A stretch of 58,762 nucleotides of DNA from Ornithoclostridium sp949298505 (GCA_949298505.1 CASFWW010000046.1:1-58762), one strand, 5' to 3'. Positions 45,328 through 53,427 are shown, counted from the first letter of the stretch. Program-made: numbers and translations. Notes: generated from the letters alone by a model not told the origin.

Positions 45328-45356
45328 TTGCATATAAGAGGATAATTTGCTATAAT
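45328..45356 (+). promoter_or_regulatory. promoter of the HAD-rqcP-ispDF unit, leaderless arrangement
   Basis: TTGCAT (45328-45333), 17 nt, TATAAT (45351-45356), then 8 nt to ATG. No Shine-Dalgarno. Confidence 0.8.
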
Positions 45357-45364
45357 GTGCGTAT

Positions 45365-46063
45365 ATGGGTACAATAAAAAACGTAATATTCGATTTTGAT
45401 ATGACGCTGGGATTCCGCACCACGATGTGGACGGATACCGTAAAAGAACTTTTGCTTGAAAACAACGTTTACGCGACCAGCGAGCAGATCCGCCCCGTAA
45501 CGCACGGCGGCGTATATCCGTGGAGCGACACCACCATTCCCCACTCGGAATTTTTCAAAGGCAGAGACTGGTGGGAAACTGTCGCGGGAAACATTGCCGA
45601 AGGTCTTGCCGAAAACGGAGTCTGCAGCCACCTCGAGGCAAAAAAGGCGATGGCAGGGCTCAGAGAAAGGTTTTGCGACAAGAGATACTGGAAGCTTTTC
45701 CCCGACACCGTAGACACGCTGGAAACGCTGACGAAAGAGGGCTACTCCCTCGCGCTTGTTTCCAACCATATCCCCGAAGCGCGCGATATCTTCAATTCGC
45801 TCGGACTGGGCGCATACTTTTCCCGCATGGTGATATCTTCTGAAGAAGAATACGAAAAGCCGCACCCGGAAATACTTGCAAAGGCGCTCGGCGATTTTTC
45901 AAAGGACAAGACGGTCCTTGTGGGAGACAATTACTTTGCCGACGTACTCGGCGCGATACAGTTCGGCATGGGCGCGGTGCTTGTCAGAAAACCCAACGTG
46001 ACCGGATACAATTATTACTGCAAGACGTTGAGAGAGCTTCCCGCTCTGCTTAAAAGGATGTAA
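45365..46063 (+). CDS. HAD-superfamily phosphatase
   Basis: 232 aa. Motif I DFDMT (nucleophile Asp and acid/base Asp), motif II SNH, motif III Lys in EKPHPEI, motif IV VGDNYFADVLGA; an alpha-helical cap lies between. Substrate unknown (small phosphate esters likely). Starts 8 nt after a -10 box, so the transcript should be leaderless. rqcP begins 1 nt after its stop and ispDF overlaps rqcP, forming one operon. Confidence 0.9.
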   Translation: MGTIKNVIFDFDMTLGFRTTMWTDTVKELLLENNVYATSEQIRPVTHGGVYPWSDTTIPHSEFFKGRDWWETVAGNIAEGLAENGVCSHLEAKKAMAGLRERFCDKRYWKLFPDTVDTLETLTKEGYSLALVSNHIPEARDIFNSLGLGAYFSRMVISSEEEYEKPHPEILAKALGDFSKDKTVLVGDNYFADVLGAIQFGMGAVLVRKPNVTGYNYYCKTLRELPALLKRM

Positions 46064-46064
46064 C

Positions 46065-46316
46065 ATGAGACTGGACAAATTCCTCAAAGTATCTAGAATA
46101 ATAAAGCGTCGCACCGTGGCAAACGAAGCCTGCGACGGCGGCAGAGTCGAGATAAACGGCAGACCCGCAAAGGCGGGCGCTCAGGTAAAAGTCGGCGACG
46201 TGGTGACTTTGCATTTCGGCGACCGCACTTTTAAATTCCGCATACTCATCGTCGAAGAGACGGTGAGAAAACAGGATACGGCGGACATGTACGAGGTCTT
46301 AACCGATGAAATTTGA
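46065..46316 (+). CDS. rqcP: S4-domain ribosome quality-control protein RqcP
   Basis: 83 aa. The S4 RNA-binding domain MRLDKFLKVSRIIKRRTVANEAC...GRVEINGRPAKAG matches the Hsp15/YabO/RqcP family, which in Bacillota helps RqcH add alanine tails to stalled nascent chains on 50S subunits. It starts 1 nt after the HAD stop and overlaps the start of ispDF by 11 nt, so it is likely translated by coupling. Confidence 0.9.
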   Translation: MRLDKFLKVSRIIKRRTVANEACDGGRVEINGRPAKAGAQVKVGDVVTLHFGDRTFKFRILIVEETVRKQDTADMYEVLTDEI

Positions 46317-47430
46317 CGTTATCCTTCCCTGCGGCGGAACCGGCTCGCGCACAGGGCTTTCTTACAACAAACTTTTCGCCGACATAGGCGGCGTTACGGT
46401 GATAGAAAAAACCGTCTCCGCGTTCTGCCGCGACGACGTGGCGAAAATAATAATCCCCTGCTCAGAAAACGACGAGACGCGGTTCAGAGACATCGCGCGG
46501 AATTTCGATAAAGATATCGTAACCGTGCGCGGGGGCGCTACGCGCGGACAATCGGTTAAAAACGCGCTTGAATTCTGCGAAGCGGAGTTCGTCGCGATAC
46601 ACGACGGCGCGAGACCTTTCGTGAGTTCCTCAGTCATAGACCGCGCTTTTTCGACCGCGCTTGAAAAAGGCGCCGCAGTCGCATGCGTACCCGTCACGGA
46701 CAGTCTGAGGATCAGGAAGGGCGACGGCTCCGAGGCGGTGAACAGAAGCGATTACTACTCAGTCCAGACTCCTCAGGTGTTTAAAACAGGCGAAATAAAG
46801 CGCGCGTACGCCTTGGCGGAAAAGCAAGGGTTTTCAGCGACCGACGACGCGGCGGTATACGAAAAATACGTCGGGAGCGTCGCGCTCTCTAATGGCGACC
46901 CGGCAAACAAAAAGATAACCTCGGCAGACGATCTTTCCGGATTTGCGCCGCGCGGATTCCGCGTGGGCAGCGGCTGGGACACGCACGCGCTCGCCGAAGG
47001 CAGGCGACTCGTACTCGGCGGCGTGGAGATCCCACATCACAAAGGTCTTATCGGACATTCGGACGCCGACGTCCTCGTGCACGCGGTCATGGACGCCATG
47101 CTCGGAGCGCTGGGACGGCGAGACATAGGCAAACTTTTCCCCGACACAGACCCTGCGTATAAAGACGCCGACAGCATGAAACTGCTGGATCAGGTGATAC
47201 GCCTTATGAAGGACGACGGATATTCCCTGAACAACCTTTCAGCCGTGATCATGGCTCAGAAGCCTAAACTTTCGCCTCACATCCCTGACATGGTCAAAAA
47301 CCTTGCTCGGGCGTTCGGAGCGGACGAGTCCGCTATCAACGTGGCGGCGACAACGACTGAAAAACTCGGAATGACCGGACGGGAAGAAGGGATCAGTTCT
47401 TTCTGCTACTGCTCTCTCAGAAAAGTCTGA
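46306..47430 (+). CDS. ispDF: IspD/IspF bifunctional MEP-pathway enzyme
   Basis: 374 aa fusion. IspD (about residues 1-215, MEP cytidylyltransferase) shows PCGGTGSRTGLSYNKLF, IHDGARPFVS and QTPQVF. IspF (about 220-374, MECDP synthase) shows GSGWDTHAL with metal Asp/His, GHSDADVLVHAVMDAMLGA, GKLFPDTDPAYKDADS, and TTTEKLG. Both active sites look complete. It carries out the two non-adjacent steps flanking IspE in isoprenoid synthesis. Overlaps rqcP by 11 nt. Confidence 0.96.
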   Translation: MKFDVILPCGGTGSRTGLSYNKLFADIGGVTVIEKTVSAFCRDDVAKIIIPCSENDETRFRDIARNFDKDIVTVRGGATRGQSVKNALEFCEAEFVAIHDGARPFVSSSVIDRAFSTALEKGAAVACVPVTDSLRIRKGDGSEAVNRSDYYSVQTPQVFKTGEIKRAYALAEKQGFSATDDAAVYEKYVGSVALSNGDPANKKITSADDLSGFAPRGFRVGSGWDTHALAEGRRLVLGGVEIPHHKGLIGHSDADVLVHAVMDAMLGALGRRDIGKLFPDTDPAYKDADSMKLLDQVIRLMKDDGYSLNNLSAVIMAQKPKLSPHIPDMVKNLARAFGADESAINVAATTTEKLGMTGREEGISSFCYCSLRKV

Positions 47431-47572
47431 CCGATTTTTTGACCGTACTTTTTTTCGGCAAGAGTTTTTCTCTCCCGGAGAATCAGGCGCAAAGTCGTTT
47501 CAGCGCGAATAAACGCGAAAAAGAAAGGACATAATACAACGGGCAGAAAGCGAAAATATTCGGCTATTTAGG

Positions 47573-47601
47573 TTGCTTTGCGTTTTCTTTCCTGTTACAA
47601 T
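47573..47601 (+). promoter_or_regulatory. promoter of the 105-aa membrane protein, leaderless arrangement
   Basis: TTGCTT (47573-47578), 17 nt, TACAAT (47596-47601), then AAAATT and ATG: 6 nt, so A of ATG is the expected +1. Confidence 0.75.
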
Positions 47602-47607
47602 AAAATT

Positions 47608-47925
47608 ATGAAAGAAGAAAAAAACACTCTCGGTTCGATCATAGCAAACGACATCTTCGTCAGCGTCGGCGTGATTCTGGCGGCGTTCGGTCTCATCTCG
47701 ATTTTCGCGGTCGGCGCTTTCGGAGCAATATGCTCCCTGATCGGCATTTTCAGAAGCTTTACTTCAGAACACGTTGCGGTTTCCGTCGCGCTTTCGCTGT
47801 GCGGAGTCTGCACCGCCGTGCTGATGTTCTATCTGGGAGTGCTTGTCAGCCGCGTATTCCTGGACGGGCTTTCAGATTATATCGTTTCAAGAAGGAAAAA
47901 AATCGCCGAACTTAACAACAACTGA
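47608..47925 (+). CDS. small membrane protein of unknown function
   Basis: 105 aa with two long hydrophobic segments (about residues 15-42 and 55-83), an acidic/basic N-terminus MKEEKNT and a charged tail SRRKKIAELNNN. No family recognised. Start set at the ATG 6 nt after the -10 box; an in-frame ATG 10 codons upstream would precede the transcription start. Single-gene unit with its own terminator. Confidence 0.75.
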   Translation: MKEEKNTLGSIIANDIFVSVGVILAAFGLISIFAVGAFGAICSLIGIFRSFTSEHVAVSVALSLCGVCTAVLMFYLGVLVSRVFLDGLSDYIVSRRKKIAELNNN

Positions 47926-47948
47926 CAAGACGCTATCCCGCTACTTTC

Positions 47949-47979
47949 GCCGCGCGTAAATGCGCGGCTTTTCTTTTAT
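47949..47979 (+). terminator. terminator after the 105-aa membrane protein
   Basis: GCCGCGC / GCGCGGC stem with GTAAAT loop followed by TTTTCTTTTA. Confidence 0.9.
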
Positions 47980-48008
47980 TCGAATTAACTCGATAATTTT
48001 TTACAAAA

Positions 48009-48016
48009 TTCGACAA
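48009..48016 (-). promoter_or_regulatory. predicted Spo0A box upstream of the spo0A-like gene
   Basis: TTCGACAA, exact complement of TTGTCGAA, about 79 nt upstream of the expected start of the Spo0A-like gene. Suggests autoregulation. Confidence 0.5.
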
Positions 48017-48054
48017 TATTTTCATAATTTTGTACAAAATTCCCTATAAAACGA

Positions 48055-48084
48055 TTGACGGTTATCTCATGCCGATTGTATAAT
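48055..48084 (+). promoter_or_regulatory. promoter of the spo0A-like gene
   Basis: TTGACG (48055-48060), 18 nt, TATAAT (48079-48084); leader about 30 nt with AAAGGAT before ATG. Confidence 0.8.
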
Positions 48085-48121
48085 CAAATCATTAAAATTC
48101 TTTTTTCAAAGGATAAAAACA

Positions 48122-48832
48122 ATGGATATACCCGAGCGTATTGCCGTTCTGGAGCCGGACGATTCTCTCTGCGAGAGAATTTTCGGGCTTGTTTCAAAAT
48201 ATTCCCAGAACCGTATCTGTACACAGTTCAAAACGTACGAAGACCTTTCCCGCAACAGAGACTCTTTCGATTCTTTCGTATTCAACGATGAATCCTACAT
48301 GCAATTGCTCCGGGACAAAGATTTCTCTTCTCTGTTCACCGATTCTGCCAGACGTTCCTATGTGCTCACCGACGAACAGGGGAACAACCATGCGATCTTC
48401 GTGTTGCGACGTCACCGCCGCGTTTCGGACAGCGAACTCACGAGAAAGATCGAAGCGATCGAGGACGGTTATCTGAGGGATCTTTTCGTAAAGCTTGGTT
48501 TCAGACACAATCTGACCGGTTGCAGATATCTGAAATCTGCGATCAAACTTGCAAGCCGCGATTCTTCATATCTCAACAAAGGGATAACCAAGCGGCTCTA
48601 CCCTAAACTTGCTGAGATGTACAACTCAAATCCCAGCAGTATAGAACGCGGCATAAGGCACGCGCTGACCGTCTGCTTCGACAGCGGCAAATTCAAAACG
48701 CTGTCCTCGGTATTCGGAAATTGCTTTGACAGTTGCCATTGCCCGACCAACGGCGAATTTATAGCGCTTGTCGCGGACATGTTGTCGACGGAAGTGAAAA
48801 ATTCTCTTTCCGGCATGAGCGATTTCGAGTGA
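48122..48832 (+). CDS. Spo0A-like response regulator with a degenerate receiver
   Basis: 236 aa. The C-terminal half (about residues 118-222) is the Spo0A effector domain: KSAIKLASRDSSYLNKGITK, LYPKLAEMYNSNPSSIERGI and RHALTVCF, CPTNGEFIALVADML. The recognition-helix core SxxERxIRH is intact. The N-terminal 105 residues look like a worn receiver: acidic pair EPDD at 11-14, but DSFVFNDESY where a phospho-Asp strand should be, and FVLRRH where Lys-Pro is expected. It is also shorter than a normal receiver. It may act without phosphorylation or be controlled by other means. Whether another Spo0A exists elsewhere is not visible. Confidence 0.85.
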   Translation: MDIPERIAVLEPDDSLCERIFGLVSKYSQNRICTQFKTYEDLSRNRDSFDSFVFNDESYMQLLRDKDFSSLFTDSARRSYVLTDEQGNNHAIFVLRRHRRVSDSELTRKIEAIEDGYLRDLFVKLGFRHNLTGCRYLKSAIKLASRDSSYLNKGITKRLYPKLAEMYNSNPSSIERGIRHALTVCFDSGKFKTLSSVFGNCFDSCHCPTNGEFIALVADMLSTEVKNSLSGMSDFE

Positions 48833-48856
48833 AAGCGACCTTTCAGCCGCGTTCGC

Positions 48857-49708
48857 TTATCTGAACGGTTGACTTTTCGCAATCGCCGTAATTCTTTTCA
48901 CAAAACTTGTTTTTGCGGCGGTATACCCGTCTCTGTCTCTGCCGTATTTTTTCAGAAGTTCAAGTTTGAGCGCCTCGTATTCCCTTGCGGTTTCGGGGTG
49001 CTCTTTCAGATAACGGCAGAAATAAATCTCGTCCGCGTCGCCTTTATTCCTGAGATGAATGTGAAAAACTTCGTCGGCGTAACCTTCCGGCGTATACCAG
49101 ACCAGAAAAATACGAACCAGCCCTGAGCCCCCGCGTGGCGGGAGCATTTGTCGCTGTCGCGTATAATACAATTCACAAAGCGAAGCCTTTTTGTTTTATG
49201 CCATAGTTTCAAAAAGACTCACTGAAAATCATCTCCTGAGGGTGTCATGCAGTTTCAAGCAGTCAAATTTTTGTTGATACAAGGCAAATGCCGCAGGTAA
49301 TATTAGACATATTATCAAGGCATTTAACGCAGCAGCTACGAAAATTTGCCGCTTTAAACCTTGTTCGTATTATCCTGGTCTGGTATACCCCTTGTTCAGG
49401 GATATTCTGTCTCCGGCGCGGCTCATGACTATATAGCCGTTTTCTTCGAGAAGCGCGGCGCACCGTTCAAGCGCGCCGTCAGCAACTTCCGCAATTATGT
49501 CCACGATCGGCTTTGCCTTTATCGTTCCCACGGCGGTGCTTCCCACGTGACTCACTCTTTCGAGAAGCCCGTGGCAGATCGCCTTCAGGGTCTTTTCTTC
49601 TTTCAGATAGCTTCTTTTCCACTCTTCGGCGCGCGGATCGACGAGCGTGATCGGAAAAAGCTCCCACAATTCTTCAAGGGTCATACTTTTCAGATCTTTT
49701 CCGCTCAT
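48857..49708 (-). pseudogene. GrpB/UPF0157-family gene split by a MITE
   Basis: The N-terminal part (49708 to about 49384) encodes MSGKDLKS..., SHVGSTAVGTIKAKPIVDI and ISLNKGY, then stops at 49370 inside the insertion. The C-terminal part (48857-49096) continues TPEGYADEVFHIHL, YLKEHPETAREYEALK and KTSFVKRITAIA. Removing 291 bp (one TATA copy kept) rejoins LNKGY to TPEGY in frame, giving a 186-aa GrpB-like nucleotidyltransferase-fold protein of normal length. Function of the family is unsettled. The start overlaps the upstream membrane-protein stop by 4 nt (ATGA). The N-terminal fragment could still be made as a 112-aa product. Confidence 0.9.
49097..49383. mobile_element. 287-bp MITE with TATA/TA target duplication
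   Basis: Ends CCAGACCAGAAAAATACGAA on the left and, as reverse complement on the right, CCAGACCAGGATAATACGAA, giving about 22-bp terminal inverted repeats with two or three mismatches. Each end is flanked by TATA (49093-49096 and 49384-49387), readable as a 4-bp TATA or a 2-bp TA duplication; the latter is the habit of IS630/Tc1-mariner elements. No coding sequence inside, so it must move in trans. Confidence 0.85.
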
Positions 49709-50289
49709 AACAATCCGCCGTCTTTTGCGTTTTCTTCGTCGATCTCTTTCTGCTTCGCGCTTACCTTCTCTCTGAACGCGGCGTAGAAATTCTTCTGAAG
49801 CACCGCCCCGAGCGCAACGACCGCAAATGCGGAAAGTGACCACAGCTTGTCGGGAAAGACGAGCGCAACGGCAAGCGAAACGACGATGCTGACAAGCATT
49901 GAAAACACGATCGTCTTGCCTCTGAACTTGCCGTATTCGTCGTAAAGTTCGTACAGTTCAGCTGTTTTTGCATACTCGGGTTTCCCTTCGATCCTCTTTC
50001 TCTGCTCCTTTTCCACCTTTCCGACGTAATATGCGCTTTGCAGGCAGGCAAGCGTCGTCAGCAATGTCGTGGTGCCGAAAAAGATCGGATACGCGTAACC
50101 GATCAGATTGGTTTCCATCACCCAACCGGTGCAGAACACGCAGATGATGCAGATCGCCATAAAAGACGTGACTATCGCCGAGCTGAGGAGTTGATAGCCG
50201 TAATTCTTCCTGCATTTTTCCGCTTTCTCCCTGAGATCGGGATCGGGGAAAAGATATTCGTAGTCGTTTTTTACGTTTTCGTCAGACAT
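49705..50289 (-). CDS. uncharacterised four-TM membrane protein
   Basis: 194 aa. Two hydrophobic segments (about residues 33-56 and 63-88), a basic/acidic cytoplasmic middle (VEKEQRKRIEGKPEYAKTAE), two more close together (about 125-145 and 148-165) and a polar tail. No family recognised. It overlaps the upstream GNAT gene by 8 nt and grpB by 4 nt, so the three form one operon. Confidence 0.75.
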   Translation of the reverse strand: MSDENVKNDYEYLFPDPDLREKAEKCRKNYGYQLLSSAIVTSFMAICIICVFCTGWVMETNLIGYAYPIFFGTTTLLTTLACLQSAYYVGKVEKEQRKRIEGKPEYAKTAELYELYDEYGKFRGKTIVFSMLVSIVVSLAVALVFPDKLWSLSAFAVVALGAVLQKNFYAAFREKVSAKQKEIDEENAKDGGLL

Positions 50290-50794
50290 CTTCTTTCAAC
50301 ACTCCGTATCTGCAAAGATCGTATATTTTTCCATCCTTGTACGCCGCCCTCCTCAGCACGCCTTCAAGCACGAAACCGTTCTTCTCAAGCACTCTGCGGG
50401 AAGCGACGTTTGGCGCGAACACCTCCGAACTCATTTTCACGATGTCGAGTTTTTCAAAAGCCTCTTTTATCATAAGCCGCGCCGCCTCGGTCGCTATCCC
50501 CTTGCCGGTAAAGCGGAAATCGAGTATATATCCGAGCTCCGCGTCCTTGACGAAAATGTCTCTCTTGCCTTCGGCGGTGATATTTCCCACAACTTTTCCG
50601 TCCGCAACGACGGCGCGGAAAAGGCTGTCTTTGCCGTCGTGCTTTCCGACGACTTCTTCAAGCCAGAAATCCGCGTCCGCTTCTGTATACGGAAACGGCA
50701 ATCTGCCGGTAAGATAGGCGCGGTCGGTATTGTTGCAGACTTCGATAAGCCCCGCTTTCAATTTTTCCGACCATTTTTCAAGTCTTATATCCAT
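50282..50794 (-). CDS. RimJ/RimL-type GNAT acetyltransferase
   Basis: 170 aa. Acetyl-CoA site FTGKGIATEAARLMI (Q/RxxGxG/A type) follows AELGYILD, with FAPNVASRRVLEKNGFVLEGVLR, the typical C-terminal GNAT segment of Rim-like and antibiotic/protein N-acetyltransferases. Acceptor unknown. Start set at the ATG behind GGGGGAG; the in-frame ATG 11 codons upstream overlaps the leader. First gene of GNAT-membrane protein-grpB. Confidence 0.88.
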   Translation of the reverse strand: MDIRLEKWSEKLKAGLIEVCNNTDRAYLTGRLPFPYTEADADFWLEEVVGKHDGKDSLFRAVVADGKVVGNITAEGKRDIFVKDAELGYILDFRFTGKGIATEAARLMIKEAFEKLDIVKMSSEVFAPNVASRRVLEKNGFVLEGVLRRAAYKDGKIYDLCRYGVLKEDV

Positions 50795-50829
50795 AAAACG
50801 CTCTTCTCCCCCTGTTTTCTTCCACATTT

Positions 50830-50859
50830 ATTTTAATTAATTTTTGTGAGATTTGTCAA
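50830..50859 (-). promoter_or_regulatory. promoter of the GNAT operon
   Basis: Minus strand TTGACA (50854-50859), 18 nt, TAAAAT (50830-50835). Confidence 0.75.
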
Positions 50860-51054
50860 CATCTGATTGTTTTGCGGCTGCTGGCGCCAGGAAAAATTTC
50901 ATGCGCGTTCGAGCAGCGGAAATCGCCTTCCGCCGCTTTGTCGTCCTTATAGATGCGGCAGGGTTTTGCCTTTTTCGCGTACCCGGAAATTTTATTTAAA
51001 ACAGTAAAAAAACAGAAGACATTCAGTCTCCCGTTTTTCTCTGACAGTTATTGT

Positions 51055-51702
51055 TTACCAGACGAACTCGGCTTTCGCCGCCTCGCCGTTGTCGATCAGG
51101 ATATCCTGAGCGGTCATCGACTTATTGACGACGGTGACGAAATACGCCCAGTCCGCTATCTCCTCTGCGCTCGCCCACTTGGGGATCAGCGTGAGAGACA
51201 TGATCCTGTTCCACATCTTTTCGTCTTTCATCACCCTGTCGTTTATATCGGTCGTCACGCCTCCCGGGGAAAGGCTGTTCGCGGTCGCGCCGTATTTCGC
51301 GACCCTGAGCGCGACGTTTTTCATGTAAGCTATGACCCCGCCTTTGCTCGCCGTGTATTCGGGAAACTCCGCGCCCGTGTGCGCGCTTGCAGAAGCGATG
51401 AAAAGCACGCTTTTTATATTGTCCTGAAACGCATATTTTTCGGTAACGCGGATCGTGCCTTTCAGATTTACGTCTATATCTCTTCCGCTATCCTGAACTC
51501 CGGCGTTGTTGACGACTATTTCAAAGCCGTCAACGTCAGGCAAACCGTCTTTTGATATATCGCAGACGAAATGGCGGTAATTCTTATCTTCCAGCGTGCT
51601 CTCATCTACGTCCAGACCCACGACATAATGCCCAAGACTGAGAAATTTCTGCGCGATCGCGCGCCCGATACCTTTGCTCGTACCCGTGATCAGAACTTTC
51701 AT
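51055..51702 (-). CDS. short-chain dehydrogenase/reductase
   Basis: 215 aa classical SDR with TGTSKGIG, VVNNAGVQDSG, the catalytic Ser in FIASASAHTG, YTASK and LSPGGVTTDIND, close to FabG-like 3-oxoacyl reductases. Short C-terminus. The start ATG overlaps the stop of the VUT gene (ATGA), so it is translationally coupled to a preQ1-controlled transporter; a link to queuosine metabolism is possible but not shown by its sequence. Confidence 0.88.
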   Translation of the reverse strand: MKVLITGTSKGIGRAIAQKFLSLGHYVVGLDVDESTLEDKNYRHFVCDISKDGLPDVDGFEIVVNNAGVQDSGRDIDVNLKGTIRVTEKYAFQDNIKSVLFIASASAHTGAEFPEYTASKGGVIAYMKNVALRVAKYGATANSLSPGGVTTDINDRVMKDEKMWNRIMSLTLIPKWASAEEIADWAYFVTVVNKSMTAQDILIDNGEAAKAEFVW

Positions 51703-52457
51703 ACCACTCTTCCTTTCTGCCTGTCGACAAATTCGAAATATTCTTTTCCGACGTTATCCTTTTTCCACTTCCTGCAAACGCCGTAACCGAAGCCTGAGAA
51801 CACCACCTCGAAAAGAAGCTCCGCCACCATTCCGGTCAGAGAACACGTCACGCATTGCAGAAGGGTCCAGCCGAAGAAATTGTGGCTGACTATCAGCGCG
51901 AAGATCATGTTGTCGACGAACTGCCCTATCGCGGTCGAAACGTACGATCTCATAAAGTAAGCAGCGGCGCCGTCGGGATTCTTTTTGAACGCGATCCCTA
52001 TGCCGGCGTTGGTAAAGTTGTTTACCACGGACGAAACGATAAACGCCACGGTACTGCCGAGAAGCACGTACCAGGTGCCGCCGAAAGTGTTGTCGAGCGC
52101 GGTGTTTATCTGCTCTCCGCCGCTTTCAACGAAAGATTCTCCCCACGCGCCGGGAATAAGGCTTCCCAGAAACATTATCAGGCAGAACACGAGATTGTCA
52201 ACTATCGCGAAAAGCGACAGCATAGTCGCCGCCTTGGGTCCGAAATGCTTCGTCACCGTGTCCATCGCGAGAAACGCGAACCACGAAACTATTATCCCGC
52301 AATCCAGCGCAAGCCAGCTCACCGGCAGGTTGATACTCTTGTTGGCAAGAAGGTTCATAGCAAATACGCTGAGCACAAAAAACACCGTCACCGGCGCAGG
52401 AACGCTTACTATGAGCAATCTGAATTCTTTGAATGCGTCTTTGATCTTTTCTGACAT
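51699..52457 (-). CDS. VUT-family transporter, probable queuosine-precursor importer
   Basis: 252 aa, about six membrane segments. The VUT (YhhQ) family imports preQ0/preQ1-type precursors. Matching features: the membrane-embedded DCGIIVSWFAFLAMDTVTK, FTNAGIGIAFKK, YVSTAIGQFVDNMIF and a final membrane segment before CRKWKKD. Start set at the ATG behind GAGAGGAC. Controlled by the preQ1-I riboswitch at 52525-52563 and its terminator, which supports the substrate. Confidence 0.88.
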   Translation of the reverse strand: MSEKIKDAFKEFRLLIVSVPAPVTVFFVLSVFAMNLLANKSINLPVSWLALDCGIIVSWFAFLAMDTVTKHFGPKAATMLSLFAIVDNLVFCLIMFLGSLIPGAWGESFVESGGEQINTALDNTFGGTWYVLLGSTVAFIVSSVVNNFTNAGIGIAFKKNPDGAAAYFMRSYVSTAIGQFVDNMIFALIVSHNFFGWTLLQCVTCSLTGMVAELLFEVVFSGFGYGVCRKWKKDNVGKEYFEFVDRQKGRVV

Positions 52458-52495
52458 TACGTCCTCTCTCAACGCGACCACAAGCAAAAACAAAT

Positions 52496-52516
52496 AAAAA
52501 AGGCGCAAAATGCGCC
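52496..52516 (-). terminator. terminator of the preQ1 riboswitch
   Basis: GGCGCA / TGCGCC stem with TTT loop and six T on the minus strand, between the aptamer and the VUT gene. Confidence 0.88.
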
Positions 52517-52524
52517 ACCCTTTT

Positions 52525-52563
52525 CCCTAGTTTTGTTTATAGACAGGATGGTCACGAACTGTC
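52525..52563 (-). promoter_or_regulatory. preQ1 class I riboswitch
   Basis: Minus strand P1 GACAG / CTGTC around loop TTCGTGACCATC, then the A-rich tail TATAAACAAAACTAGGG that makes the pseudoknot, matching the B. subtilis queC-type layout. A terminator follows. A second hairpin (GTCTGT / ACAGAC, 52561-52578) shares three bases with the 5' strand of P1 and could compete. Confidence 0.85.
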
Positions 52564-52580
52564 TGTTTATTTACAGACTG

Positions 52581-52609
52581 ATTTTAGCATTGCGCACGGA
52601 CTTTGTCAA
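52581..52609 (-). promoter_or_regulatory. promoter of the VUT-SDR operon
   Basis: Minus strand TTGACA (52604-52609), 17 nt, TAAAAT (52581-52586); the start falls just before the riboswitch region. Confidence 0.88.
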
Positions 52610-52627
52610 GCGCGTCGAGGCACGCTA

Positions 52628-52656
52628 TTGAAATTTATCTGAAAAAGTGTTATAAT
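52628..52656 (+). promoter_or_regulatory. promoter of the flavodoxin/ferredoxin gene, leaderless arrangement
   Basis: TTGAAA (52628-52633), 17 nt, TATAAT (52651-52656), then CCCTGC and ATG: 6 nt. Confidence 0.82.
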
Positions 52657-52662
52657 CCCTGC

Positions 52663-53427
52663 ATGGAAACAAACAAGACCGTGATCTGTTTTTCTCCCAC
52701 GGGGAGTTGCCTTAAAATCGCCCGCTACCTATGCTCGTACGGCGACGTGCTGATCGACGTGACTCTGCCTCTCAACAGACAGACTGCGCCGGCTTTTTCA
52801 AAGGGCGGGCGCGCGGTTTTTGTCTTTCCGGTTTACAACGGCAACATCCCCGACGTATGCGCGAGGTATATCGGAATACTGAACGGAAAAGGGTGCCGTG
52901 CGGATATCGTCTGCGTATACGGCGGCGTAACCAAAGGCAGGAGCCTTCCCTCCGCGGCAAAGCGCCTCTTTGACAGAGGTTTCGTCCCGACAAACGGCGC
53001 GTATATGGCTGCTCCTCATTTTTACGCGCGTGAAAAGATCAATATTCTTTCTGACGAAAGACTTGAAAGGCTGAAAAACTTCCTGGACGGAAACTTCTCC
53101 GTACCCCGGATCGGAAGGGCAAAAATCTGCTCTCCCGTTTCCCCCCAGCCGCTTTTAAAAAGTCTCACCGGAAGATGCGTCACTGATTTCTCCGTATGCG
53201 AAGAATGCGGAAAGTGCAAAGAAGTCTGCCCCGTCAACGCCGTGAACGACGACTTCACCACGAAACGCAATTGTCTGTTGTGCGGAGCCTGCGTGAACGC
53301 CTGCCCTTTCAACGCGAGAAAAATAAAATTTCTTTCGCCGGTGCCGCCTCTTTTCGTAAAACTGAATTGCAGACACAGAGACGACGAATTTTTCAGCTTT
53401 TCGGGCAAAAAATCAATCGGCGGATAA
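52663..53427 (+). CDS. EFR1-type flavodoxin/ferredoxin fusion protein
   Basis: 254 aa. N-terminal flavodoxin-like domain (FSPTGSCLKIARYL, FMN phosphate-loop type, and VFPVYNGNIPDV) followed from about residue 170 by two 4Fe-4S motifs: CEECGKCKEVCPVNAV and CLLCGACVNACPFNA. This is the EFR1 arrangement, common in anaerobes, probably moving low-potential electrons; partner unknown. Start set at the ATG 6 nt after the -10 box. Its last 15 bp overlap the 3' end of the convergent PP-loop gene. Confidence 0.88.
   Translation: METNKTVICFSPTGSCLKIARYLCSYGDVLIDVTLPLNRQTAPAFSKGGRAVFVFPVYNGNIPDVCARYIGILNGKGCRADIVCVYGGVTKGRSLPSAAKRLFDRGFVPTNGAYMAAPHFYAREKINILSDERLERLKNFLDGNFSVPRIGRAKICSPVSPQPLLKSLTGRCVTDFSVCEECGKCKEVCPVNAVNDDFTTKRNCLLCGACVNACPFNARKIKFLSPVPPLFVKLNCRHRDDEFFSFSGKKSIGG

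Noticed and set aside
48857..49171. The 3' grpB fragment as an independent small gene.
   Set aside because: Its N-terminal 25 codons lie inside the MITE and it has no Shine-Dalgarno; it is the severed C-terminus of grpB.
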